Below are positions 18,910 to 26,388 of a stretch of DNA of 64,000 nucleotides, one piece after another. The translations under genes were made by a program, and so were the position numbers. Under the pieces are notes generated by a model. The model worked only from the letters and a program-made list of their open reading frames with translations. It was not told the DNA's origin and made no database searches. The stretch's first letter is position 1. The number at the start of each line of letters is the position of its first letter. The DNA is taken from the NCBI GenBank assembly GCA_943789305.1, contig CALSTP010000001.1:224178-288177 (forward strand), given 5' to 3'. The stretch is from an uncultured Flavobacteriaceae bacterium (lineage in GTDB: Bacteria > Bacteroidota > Bacteroidia > Flavobacteriales > Flavobacteriaceae).

Positions 18910-19482
18910 ATGGAAAGTACCCTTCAAGAAAAAAATACTAAGGCAAAAAAAATGATGCTTTGGTTTGCTATGATAAGCATGACAATGACTTTTGCAGGCC
19001 TGACAAGCGCATATGTGGTAAGTAGTTCAAGATCCGATTGGCTGGCTTCCTTTGAATTACCCTCTTTCTTTTCATACAGTACAATAGTTATTCTTTTGAG
19101 TAGTGTTACTTTTTTTCTGGGAAAGAAAGCTTTGAATCAGGGTAGAACAGTAATCCAAAAATTATTCCTTTGGGCAACTCTAGGGTTGGCATTAGTGTTT
19201 ATATATTTTCAGTTCAATGGTTTTTCACAGATCATTGAAAAGGGATATTACTTTACTGGTGCCGAGAGTTCAATAACTACATCATTTCTTTATGTTCTTG
19301 TTTTACTTCACCTTGTTCATGTTTTTGGAGGATTGATTGTTTTGTCGATTGTTATAATTAAAAGCTATAAAAATGCATATTCTGCCAGCCATAAATTAGG
19401 ATACGAATTAGCAGAATTATTTTGGCACTTTCTAGATTTTTTGTGGATATATTTATACGTTTTTGTGACACTAAATAATTAA
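18910..19482 (+). CDS. Cytochrome c oxidase subunit III-like protein (short form)
   Basis: A 190-residue heme-copper oxidase subunit III family protein with five predicted membrane helices (about residues 15-38, 50-70, 83-101, 118-145, 160-188). Diagnostic segments are the late LLHLVHVFGGLIVL and LAELFWHFLDFLWIYLY, matching the HxxH..G and E..YWHFVD..W core of subunit III. It directly abuts the heme O synthase gene (no intergenic base) and precedes a second, longer subunit III gene. Having two tandem subunit III-type proteins is common in Flavobacteriia. The exact division of labour between them is unknown. Confidence 0.88.
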   Translation: MESTLQEKNTKAKKMMLWFAMISMTMTFAGLTSAYVVSSSRSDWLASFELPSFFSYSTIVILLSSVTFFLGKKALNQGRTVIQKLFLWATLGLALVFIYFQFNGFSQIIEKGYYFTGAESSITTSFLYVLVLLHLVHVFGGLIVLSIVIIKSYKNAYSASHKLGYELAELFWHFLDFLWIYLYVFVTLNN

Positions 19483-19523
19483 AAAAAACACTATTTTTGT
19501 AAAATTAAAATTTAGCACCTTTT

Positions 19524-20504
19524 ATGGAAGTTACAGCAAATAGCATAAGTGAGGAGACCAATATTTGGAGTGGAGGAAACAAACCACTAGGTTCCAGTTA
19601 CGGAAAATTGATGATGTGGTTTTTCATCGTTTCTGATGCTTTAACTTTCACAGGCTTTTTAGTTGCTTATGGTTTTTCAAGATTTAAAAACATTGATTCA
19701 TGGCCAATAGCCGATGAGGTTTTCACTCACTTTCCATTTTTGCATGGAGTAGATGCTCCTATGTACTATGTTGCTTTGATGACATTTATTCTTATTTTTT
19801 CATCAGTAACAATGGTTCTAGCTGTTGATGCTGGCCATCATATGAACAAGGCGAAAGTTACCTTCTATATGCTACTTACTATTATTGGTGGAGCAATTTT
19901 TGTTGGATCTCAAGCTTGGGAATGGAAAAATTTCATCAAAGGTGAGTACGGAGCATTAGAAACTAGAGGCGGTCAAATTTTACAGTTTATGGATGCAGAA
20001 ACTGGTAAACGTGTTGCCCTAGAAGCTTTTGCTGCAAATATTGATTCCCCTAGAACTACACACGAAAACAGTAATGGAATCTGGTTTCTTTCAGAAACAT
20101 CGTTGCCTAGTTATAGTGTTGAAGAGGTTGCAGCAGGTTTTGCAGCAAACGAAAATCTGGTTGTTAAGAGCGAAAAAATTGATGAATTGGGTCACAAAAT
20201 AATCCTTTCAAGAGAAGAATCTTTACGAAAAGTAAATGAAGCCATAAACGTAGTAGAGGGTGCAAACTTAGTTCACAATGAATACGGGAATCGCCTTTTT
20301 GCAGATTTCTTTTTCTTCATAACAGGTTTTCATGGTTTTCACGTTTTCTCGGGAGTTGTAATAAACATCATTATTTTTTTCAATGTAATCATGGGGACTT
20401 ATGAGAAAAGAGGACACTATGAAATGGTTGAAAAAGTAGGACTTTATTGGCACTTTGTAGATTTAGTGTGGGTATTTGTATTTACCTTTTTCTATCTCGT
20501 TTAA
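19524..20504 (+). CDS. Cytochrome c oxidase subunit III (long form with internal insertion)
   Basis: A 326-residue subunit III. Helices 1-3 are at about residues 28-52, 70-94 and 112-135; helices 4-5 at about 255-285 and 302-325 carry FFFITGFHGFHVFSGV and GLYWHFVDLVWVFVF. Between helices 3 and 4 there is a hydrophilic insertion of roughly 110 residues (about 140-250) absent from the 190-residue neighbour. Its N-terminal part (GSQAWEWKNFI) is the normal subunit III motif. A TATTTTTG box at 19492-19499 precedes the gene, but no good -33 element is seen. Subunit IV follows. Confidence 0.93.
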   Translation: MEVTANSISEETNIWSGGNKPLGSSYGKLMMWFFIVSDALTFTGFLVAYGFSRFKNIDSWPIADEVFTHFPFLHGVDAPMYYVALMTFILIFSSVTMVLAVDAGHHMNKAKVTFYMLLTIIGGAIFVGSQAWEWKNFIKGEYGALETRGGQILQFMDAETGKRVALEAFAANIDSPRTTHENSNGIWFLSETSLPSYSVEEVAAGFAANENLVVKSEKIDELGHKIILSREESLRKVNEAINVVEGANLVHNEYGNRLFADFFFFITGFHGFHVFSGVVINIIIFFNVIMGTYEKRGHYEMVEKVGLYWHFVDLVWVFVFTFFYLV

Positions 20505-20524
20505 CTAACATAATAAATATCATC

Positions 20525-20908
20525 ATGGCACACGATACAGAAAATTTAGCCATTTTTAGAGGATTGTTAAAATTCAAATCAAACGTTCAGAAAATTTGGG
20601 GTGTTTTGATTTTCCTTTCCATAGTTACAACAATTGAGGTTGTGCTTGGAATTTTGAAGCCTCAAAGTCTTATGAGTATGTTTTTAGGTATGAAGATACT
20701 GAATTGGATATTCATAATATTAACTATTGTAAAAGCGTATTATATTGCTTGGGACTTTATGCACATTCGTGATGAGAAAGGAAGTCTTAAGGGGTCAATT
20801 GTACTTCCATTAGTTGTCTTACTTCCCTACTTGTGTTTTATCCTTTTGTTAGAAGCAGATTATATTTATGAAGTAATGCGTACTGGATTTGTAAGTTGGA
20901 ACTTCTAA
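20525..20908 (+). CDS. Cytochrome c oxidase subunit IV-like membrane protein
   Basis: A 127-residue protein with three hydrophobic helices (about residues 24-44, 53-75, 92-112), fitting the bacterial cytochrome c oxidase subunit IV (CtaF/CoxD-like) family, which helps assemble the oxidase. Typical features are the NVQKIWGVLIFLSIVTTIEV start of helix 1 and the AYYIAWDFMHIRDEK loop. The ATG at 20525 is chosen; the frame is open further upstream, but that region is the end of the subunit III gene. It lies 20 bases after subunit III and 9 bases before the next gene, within one operon. Confidence 0.88.
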   Translation: MAHDTENLAIFRGLLKFKSNVQKIWGVLIFLSIVTTIEVVLGILKPQSLMSMFLGMKILNWIFIILTIVKAYYIAWDFMHIRDEKGSLKGSIVLPLVVLLPYLCFILLLEADYIYEVMRTGFVSWNF

Positions 20909-20917
20909 TCTGAGACG

Positions 20918-21583
20918 ATGATTAGTAATGATTTTAAAAAGTACATAGTTCTGGGAATACTTTTTGTATTTCCGATAGTCATATATTTATTTTTCGCTTC
21001 TGGGATTAATAATTTTGCAAAACTGCCAGTTCTAACAGAAAATCTTCCTGAAATATCCTCTTGGAGTTCATTGCGTGGAGACACCGTTCAATTTAAAGAT
21101 CGAATTACCATTATTGGTTTTTGGGGGAACGATATCGAAAATAAAAAAGGGGATGCTTTTAATCTAAATCAAAAAATTTACAAACGTTTTTATCAGTTTA
21201 AAGATTTTCAGTTTGTATTTGCTGTTGAAGATGGACGACAAAAACAAATAAAAACTGTTTTATCAGAAATACAAGAAGGAGTGGGTACCAATATGGTAAA
21301 ATGGAATTTTATTTTTGGATCTCCAAATCAAATTAAAACCTTATTTGAAACCTTTAATTCGGATGTAACTTTATCACCTCAACAAAGTACATCAACTGTT
21401 TTCATCGTAGATCGCTCTCTTAAATTGAGAGGCCGTGATGATGATGAAGATGTTGGAACTCTTTTTGGCTATGATGCTTCTTCGGTAGCAGAATTGAATA
21501 ATAAGATGACCGATGACGTCAAAGTTATTCTTGCAGAATACCGATTGGCGCTTAAAAAAAACAACACAAAACGACAAAAATAA
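20918..21583 (+). CDS. SCO-like membrane-anchored protein lacking copper ligands (degenerate paralogue)
   Basis: A 221-residue protein with one N-terminal membrane helix (about 10-28) and a soluble domain facing out of the cytoplasm. Its segments line up by eye with the SCO protein encoded next door: ITIIGFWGND against VYVVEFFFTR, VKWNFIFGSP against NDFWNFLTGT, and STVFIVDRSLKLRGR against YFALIDKNGFIRSR. The CxxxC copper/redox motif and the distal histidine of SCO are missing, so it is unlikely to bind copper the same way. It is located between oxidase subunit IV and SCO, which suggests an accessory role in oxidase maturation. The homology is my reading, not a computed alignment. Confidence 0.75.
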   Translation: MISNDFKKYIVLGILFVFPIVIYLFFASGINNFAKLPVLTENLPEISSWSSLRGDTVQFKDRITIIGFWGNDIENKKGDAFNLNQKIYKRFYQFKDFQFVFAVEDGRQKQIKTVLSEIQEGVGTNMVKWNFIFGSPNQIKTLFETFNSDVTLSPQQSTSTVFIVDRSLKLRGRDDDEDVGTLFGYDASSVAELNNKMTDDVKVILAEYRLALKKNNTKRQK

Positions 21584-21625
21584 ACTAGTGTTATTATAGG
21601 GAGTCTGATTTTAAAGTAGATTAAG

Positions 21626-21633
21626 TATCTTTG
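21626..21633 (+). promoter_or_regulatory. -7 promoter box of the SCO gene
   Basis: TATCTTTG matches TAnnTTTG exactly and ends four bases before the SCO ATG, predicting a leaderless transcript. No convincing TTG -33 element is seen at the right distance. The 54-base gap before SCO is the first real break in the oxidase operon. Confidence 0.45.
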
Positions 21634-21637
21634 AAGC

Positions 21638-22342
21638 ATGAAAAAAACCTCTTATTTTGGACTATTTGTTATTGTTTTTATTTTCGCTGTAATTGTAGTT
21701 CCAAAAATTTTCAATCGATTAACAAAGGGAGCTACTGTTGAGAGCAGTCGTTCTGTAAAACCAGGGTTTAAAGCTCTTGACTTTATCAAGATAAATGGGA
21801 ACTCTAAAAAGGTGCCGGATTTTCTTTTTTTAAATCAAGACAGTTTATATATTTCAAATGAAGATTACTTAGGTAAAGTTTATGTAGTTGAATTTTTCTT
21901 TACCCGCTGTCCATCTATTTGCCCAATCATGAATAAAAATATGAAAATCCTGAATGATGCCTTTGGTGAAAAAGAGAATTTCGGAATAGCTTCTTTCAGT
22001 ATCGATCCTGATTACGATACTCCTTCAACATTAAAAAAGTATGCTGAATCCTTTGTAAGAGCAAATGATTTTTGGAATTTCTTAACTGGAACTAAAACAA
22101 CCGTTTACGATCTAGCCAATAAAGGATTTAATATTTTTGCTGAAATTAATCCTGCAATGGCTGGAGGTTTTGAACATCAAGGTTATTTTGCTTTAATTGA
22201 TAAAAATGGATTTATTCGATCTCGCAAAGATTCTTATGGTAATCCAATTGTCTATTATTCTGGACTTGATCAAGAAGATGTTGAAGAAGAGGGTGTAGAA
22301 ATGCTTTTAACAGACATCAAACTATTATTAAATGAAAATTAA
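21638..22342 (+). CDS. SCO1/SenC-family copper chaperone
   Basis: Membrane-anchored, periplasm-facing thioredoxin-fold protein that delivers copper to the CuA site of cytochrome c oxidase. 234 residues. One N-terminal helix (about 6-24), then the SCO domain with C91-x3-C95 in FFFTRCPSICPIM and the third copper ligand H180 in GGFEHQGYFALID. Position and spacing fit the family. It is followed three bases later by the DUF420 gene and lies directly after a Cys-less SCO-like paralogue. Confidence 0.95.
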   Translation: MKKTSYFGLFVIVFIFAVIVVPKIFNRLTKGATVESSRSVKPGFKALDFIKINGNSKKVPDFLFLNQDSLYISNEDYLGKVYVVEFFFTRCPSICPIMNKNMKILNDAFGEKENFGIASFSIDPDYDTPSTLKKYAESFVRANDFWNFLTGTKTTVYDLANKGFNIFAEINPAMAGGFEHQGYFALIDKNGFIRSRKDSYGNPIVYYSGLDQEDVEEEGVEMLLTDIKLLLNEN

Positions 22343-22345
22343 TTT

Positions 22346-22873
22346 ATGAGTGCAAAAGGGTCTACTTTAAAATATAAAAATTGGATTATTCTAATTTCTG
22401 TCGCTATTCCAGTCGTAGTTGCTGTTCTATTTCGTATTCGCATAGAAAACGTTAAGCCACTTTCTTTTTTACCACCAATTTACACTGCTGTAAATGCGTA
22501 TACAGCAATTATTCTTCTTTGTGCATTATGGGCAATTAAGAATCGTAAAATTAATTTACACGAGCAATTTATGAAAACAGCCATTGGGCTTTCCTTATCT
22601 TTTTTGATCATGTATGTTGCATACCATTTAACCTCAGATCCTACTCCTTTTGGAGGGGAAGGATGGGTTAAAAATGTTTATTACTTTATTTTAATTTCAC
22701 ATATCATATTATCAATTACTATAATTCCCTTGGTTTTAATTACTTATGTTAGGGGGATTTCACAACAATTTACCCAACATAGAAAAATTGCACGCATAAC
22801 CTTTCCAATTTGGTTATACGTAACCATAACGGGAGTAATTGTATATTTAATGATATCTCCTTATTACAACTAA
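22346..22873 (+). CDS. DUF420 family membrane protein
   Basis: A 175-residue inner-membrane protein with about five hydrophobic segments (roughly residues 12-30, 42-65, 75-95, 110-132, 150-172). The conserved histidines typical of DUF420 are seen: NLHEQFMKTA, YVAYHLTSDP, ISHIILSI and the HRKIARITFPIWLYV motif. DUF420 proteins are regularly found with SCO and oxidase genes and are thought to help oxidase or heme/copper assembly; the activity is not established. It starts three bases after SCO and is followed six bases later by the small CxxC protein. Confidence 0.88.
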   Translation: MSAKGSTLKYKNWIILISVAIPVVVAVLFRIRIENVKPLSFLPPIYTAVNAYTAIILLCALWAIKNRKINLHEQFMKTAIGLSLSFLIMYVAYHLTSDPTPFGGEGWVKNVYYFILISHIILSITIIPLVLITYVRGISQQFTQHRKIARITFPIWLYVTITGVIVYLMISPYYN

Positions 22874-22879
22874 GACCGA

Positions 22880-23095
22880 ATGGTTAAAAAAGTCATTTAT
22901 CTAAGTTTAGTCTTTTTTTTTCTCGCATCTATTGATGCAGAGGCTCAGTGCGCAATGTGTAGAGCGGTTTTAGAATCCGAAGAAGGACAACAAACAGCTA
23001 AAGGGATTAATGATGGAATTATCTATTTAATGGCAATTCCATATGTTTTGGTTGGGATTGTTGGCTTTGCAGTTTTTAGGCTTTTAAAAAAATGA
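22880..23095 (+). CDS. Small exported CxxC membrane protein of the oxidase operon
   Basis: A 71-residue protein. Residues 1-22 look like a signal peptide (VIYLSLVFFFLASIDAEAQ), followed by CAMC (residues 23-26), a short conserved-looking helix ESEEGQQTAKGINDGIIYL, and a membrane helix near residues 47-67 ending FRLLKK. If the signal is cleaved after AQ, the mature protein would begin with the Cys pair. I do not recognise a named family. The position, six bases after DUF420 at the end of the SCO cluster, suggests a role in copper or heme delivery. That is inference from context and the CxxC motif only. Confidence 0.78.
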   Translation: MVKKVIYLSLVFFFLASIDAEAQCAMCRAVLESEEGQQTAKGINDGIIYLMAIPYVLVGIVGFAVFRLLKK

Positions 23096-23102
23096 TTTTT
23101 TT

Positions 23103-23128
23103 TGTAACATTTCGCTCCAACTGACGTC
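23103..23128 (+). promoter_or_regulatory. ECF-sigma-type promoter of the exporter operon
   Basis: TGTAAC (23103-23108), a 16-nt spacer and CGTC (23125-23128) match the general extracytoplasmic-function sigma promoter form (-35 xGxAAC, -10 CGTC). This differs from the housekeeping TAnnTTTG promoters of the window. It lies 35 bases before the exporter ATPase ATG. Confidence 0.55.
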
Positions 23129-23163
23129 TTACATATAATCAAAAGCATTTATACTCTAATTTC

Positions 23164-23865
23164 ATGATAAAAATTACTAACCTCCACAAATCCTATAAAA
23201 TGGGTAATTCATCTCTTCATGTTCTTAAAGGCATTGACTTTGAGGTAGAAGAGGGGGAATTAGTTGCGATTATGGGTTCTTCGGGTTCTGGAAAATCTAC
23301 ACTTCTCAATATACTAGGAATGTTAGATGTTTTAGATGAAGGTTCTTATTTGCTTGATGATGTTTTAATTAAAGATTTAGATGAAACAAAAGCTGCTAAG
23401 TACCGCAACCAATTTTTAGGTTTTGTTTTTCAGTCTTTTAATCTGATTAATTACAAATCAGCACTCGAAAATGTATCTCTTCCGCTATACTATCAGGGCG
23501 TAGCTCGAAAAGAGCGTCAAGAACAAGCATTGGAATATTTGACAAGAGTTGGCTTAGCAGACTGGGCAACACATTTGCCAAGTGAGCTTTCTGGTGGGCA
23601 AAAACAACGTGTAGCAATTGCTCGAGCTATGGCTTCAAAACCTAAAGTACTTCTAGCAGATGAACCAACAGGAGCTTTAGACACAAAAACATCTTACGAA
23701 GTAATGGATCTGATTCAAAAAATTAATGAAGAAGGAAATACAATTTTGGTAGTTACCCACGAAGAGGACATTGCTAAAATGTGTAAACGAATTGTTAAGC
23801 TTAAGGATGGAGTTATTGTTGAAGACAGTAAAGTTAAACAAGTTTTAGCAGCTGATTATGTTTAA
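23164..23865 (+). CDS. ABC transporter ATP-binding protein, MacB/LolD-type
   Basis: ATPase of a MacB/FtsE-like exporter, 233 residues. Walker A is GSSGSGKST (about residues 38-46), the Q-loop is in FVFQSFNLI, the signature LSGGQKQR is at about 141-148, Walker B is [11 protein letters not shown] (about 163-173), and the H-loop is VVTHEED (about 198-204). It is the first gene of a tight five-gene set: the two permease genes overlap in sequence by eight bases each, followed by HlyD and TolC proteins. This implies a tripartite efflux system. The substrate is unknown. An ECF-like promoter upstream suggests induction by envelope stress. Confidence 0.95.
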   Translation: MIKITNLHKSYKMGNSSLHVLKGIDFEVEEGELVAIMGSSGSGKSTLLNILGMLDVLDEGSYLLDDVLIKDLDETKAAKYRNQFLGFVFQSFNLINYKSALENVSLPLYYQGVARKERQEQALEYLTRVGLADWATHLPSELSGGQKQRVAIARAMASKPKVLLADEPTGALDTKTSYEVMDLIQKINEEGNTILVVTHEEDIAKMCKRIVKLKDGVIVEDSKVKQVLAADYV

Positions 23866-25087
23866 CAGAGATCGTTGGCAAGAAATATTTGAAACCATTC
23901 GAAAGAATAAACTTAGAACATTCCTTTCAGGTTTTACCGTTGCACTAGGTATTTTTATTTTCATCATTTTATTTGGTTTTGGTAATGGATTGAAAAATCA
24001 ATTTCAAGAATTTTTCTTAGATGATGCAACCAATGTAATTTTTTTATTCCCAGGTAAGACTTCTAAACCTTATAATGGATTTAAATCAAACAGAAGAATA
24101 GAGTTTAAGAACGACGATTTGTCGGATATTAAAGAGCAATTTCCTTTTTTTTTAGAATACATAACCCCAAGAATTTCTAGAGGAGCAGTGGTCAAATACA
24201 AAAACGAGTTTGACAATTATACCACCCGTGCAGTTGGTCCTGCACATCAATTTGCAGAAAAAACAATATTGATGAAAGGGAGGTTTATAAATCAAGACGA
24301 TATCAAGAATAAAACTAAATATGCTGTTATTGGTCGACTGGTTGCACAAGATCTATTTAATCAAGAAGATCCACTAGGTAAATTCATAGACATAGGGAAT
24401 AGTGTTTTTAAAGTTGTTGGAGTTTTTCAAGACGATGGCGGAGACCGAGAAGAACGCTACATATACATTCCATATACTACTAGACAATTACTAGAAAGAA
24501 GTAATGATAAACTGGATCAAATTATATTGGCTTTCAAACCTCAAATTGGTCATTCTGGTTCTGTTTTGTTTGAAAGAAAATTGCGCGAATTCTTAAAAAA
24601 GAAAAAATCGATTGACCCATCTGATCCAAATGGAATCTACATCAGAAATGTTGCAGACCAATTGAAACAAAACCAACAATTTGCAAACGTACTCCAGTTA
24701 ATCGTAACTTTTGTAGGACTAGGGACTTTGATTGCGGGTATCATAGGGATATCAAACATCATGGTATTTGTGGTGAAAGAAAGAACTAAAGAATTAGGGA
24801 TTAGAAAAGCTTTAGGAGCTACTCCAAAAGCAGTAATTCGAATGATCCTTCAAGAATCTATTTTTATCACTACAATTTCAGGGTATATTGGATTGTTTAT
24901 TGGAATTTTTGTTCTTAAAAACATTGGTGTTTCCTTACAAGATTATTTTATTAAAAACCCATACATAGACACATCAACTGCTTTATTTTCAACCATGATA
25001 CTTATTTTATTTGGAGGTATCGCAGGCTATATTCCAGCCAAACGTGCCGCACAAATCAAACCTATAATAGCGTTAAGAGATGAATAG
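23858..25087 (+). CDS. ABC transporter permease, MacB/FtsX-type (first of a pair)
   Basis: A 409-residue MacB-like permease. The family topology is visible: one N-terminal helix (about residues 19-42, LRTFLSGFTVALGIFIFIIL), a large periplasmic domain (about 45-280), and three C-terminal helices (about 285-310, 335-358, 370-395) with the conserved VKERTKELGIRKALGATPK segment contacting the ATPase. It starts inside the ATPase gene (8-bp overlap) and its end overlaps the second permease by 8 bp. It is a clear paralogue of that second permease, so the transporter core is probably a heterodimer. Confidence 0.93.
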   Translation: MFNRDRWQEIFETIRKNKLRTFLSGFTVALGIFIFIILFGFGNGLKNQFQEFFLDDATNVIFLFPGKTSKPYNGFKSNRRIEFKNDDLSDIKEQFPFFLEYITPRISRGAVVKYKNEFDNYTTRAVGPAHQFAEKTILMKGRFINQDDIKNKTKYAVIGRLVAQDLFNQEDPLGKFIDIGNSVFKVVGVFQDDGGDREERYIYIPYTTRQLLERSNDKLDQIILAFKPQIGHSGSVLFERKLREFLKKKKSIDPSDPNGIYIRNVADQLKQNQQFANVLQLIVTFVGLGTLIAGIIGISNIMVFVVKERTKELGIRKALGATPKAVIRMILQESIFITTISGYIGLFIGIFVLKNIGVSLQDYFIKNPYIDTSTALFSTMILILFGGIAGYIPAKRAAQIKPIIALRDE

Positions 25088-26357
25088 TTTTAAAATTATT
25101 TTCGATCGAGATACTTGGCAAGAAATTTTTGGCTCCATCCAAAAAAACAAAGTTCGAACTATAATTACGGTGGTTGGAGTATTGTGGGGTATTTTTATTT
25201 ATATCGCCTTATCTGGTGCAGCAAAAGGATTGGACAATGGTTTTGAACGTGAATTTGAAAATGTTGCTATGAACTCTATGTTTGTATGGGCGCAAAGCAC
25301 TAGTATTCCGTATGATGGTTTTAAAACGGGTAGAAATCCACAGCTTAAAATTCAAGATGTTCAAACCCTACGCAACAATGTGCCTGAAATTCAATTTATT
25401 GCACCTAGAAATGCCAAAGGAGTATTCGATGGATCAGGTGGTTCTGAAATAGTTCGTGGATCCAAATCTGGAACTTATGCTATCTATGGGGATTTCCCAG
25501 AGTATACCAAAATTGCAACGAAAAAAATATACGACGGTGGACGATTCATCAATCAGGCTGATATTGATAACGAAAGAAAAGTTTGTGTTATAGGTGAACG
25601 TACTCAAAAAGAATTGTTTGAAAAAGATGAAAAACCCGTAGGAAAATTCATACGTGTAGATAATATCTATTTTCAAGTTATTGGCGTTCATAAATATATT
25701 CAAGGAGGAGGTTTTGAGAGTGATGGTGATGTATTTATTCCTTTTTCTACTTTTAAAAAATTATACAATACAGGTGACAATGTAGATTGGTTCACTATTG
25801 CTGCATACGACGATGCTGATGTAATAGTAGTAGAGGAACAAGTAAAACAAACTTTGAAGCGAATACACCGTGTATCTCCAAAAGATGAACGCGCTTTTGG
25901 GTCGTTTAACTTAGGAGAAATATTTGGAAAGATTATGGGTTTTGCAAAGGGGATGACCTTTTTATCGCTCATCGTAGGAATTGCCACAATCATCGCAGGA
26001 GTAATTGGAATTGGAAACATCCTATTGATTTCGGTTAAAGAAAGAACAAAAGAATTGGGAATTCGACGTGCATTAGGGGCTACTCCAGGAGAAGTTAAGG
26101 CCCAAATAATTTTAGAATCCGTATTTCTAACTTTTATAGCAGGTGTTTTTGGAATTATACTAGGGGCATTTGTTTTGTCAGGAATTGATATGGCAACAGC
26201 GAACTTAGACAATTTTCCATATACCAACCCTACCGTTCCCATTTCATTTGTACTAGGGGCTTTATTAATTATGATAACCCTAGGAACTTTGATCGGATTA
26301 ATTCCTGCACAAAGAGCAGTAAGCATAAAACCAATAGACGCATTAAGAGAAGAATAA
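25080..26357 (+). CDS. ABC transporter permease, MacB/FtsX-type (second of a pair)
   Basis: A 425-residue paralogue of the preceding permease with the same layout: N-terminal DRDTWQEIFGSIQKNKVRT leading into helix 1 (about residues 24-45), a periplasmic domain (about 50-300), and three C-terminal helices with VKERTKELGIRRALGATPG. Both permeases open with a near-identical DRxxWQEIF motif, evidence of duplication. It overlaps the first permease by 8 bp and is followed after 31 bases by the HlyD-type adaptor. Substrate unknown. Confidence 0.93.
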   Translation: MNSFKIIFDRDTWQEIFGSIQKNKVRTIITVVGVLWGIFIYIALSGAAKGLDNGFEREFENVAMNSMFVWAQSTSIPYDGFKTGRNPQLKIQDVQTLRNNVPEIQFIAPRNAKGVFDGSGGSEIVRGSKSGTYAIYGDFPEYTKIATKKIYDGGRFINQADIDNERKVCVIGERTQKELFEKDEKPVGKFIRVDNIYFQVIGVHKYIQGGGFESDGDVFIPFSTFKKLYNTGDNVDWFTIAAYDDADVIVVEEQVKQTLKRIHRVSPKDERAFGSFNLGEIFGKIMGFAKGMTFLSLIVGIATIIAGVIGIGNILLISVKERTKELGIRRALGATPGEVKAQIILESVFLTFIAGVFGIILGAFVLSGIDMATANLDNFPYTNPTVPISFVLGALLIMITLGTLIGLIPAQRAVSIKPIDALREE

Positions 26358-26388
26358 TAATACCCACATATTAATAAATTATTTACCC

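Noticed and set aside
25700-26326. A 208-codon open frame antisense to the second permease
   Set aside because: It lies entirely inside a well-supported permease gene on the other strand. The composition reads as the complement of membrane-helix codons, with no domain, signal or promoter.
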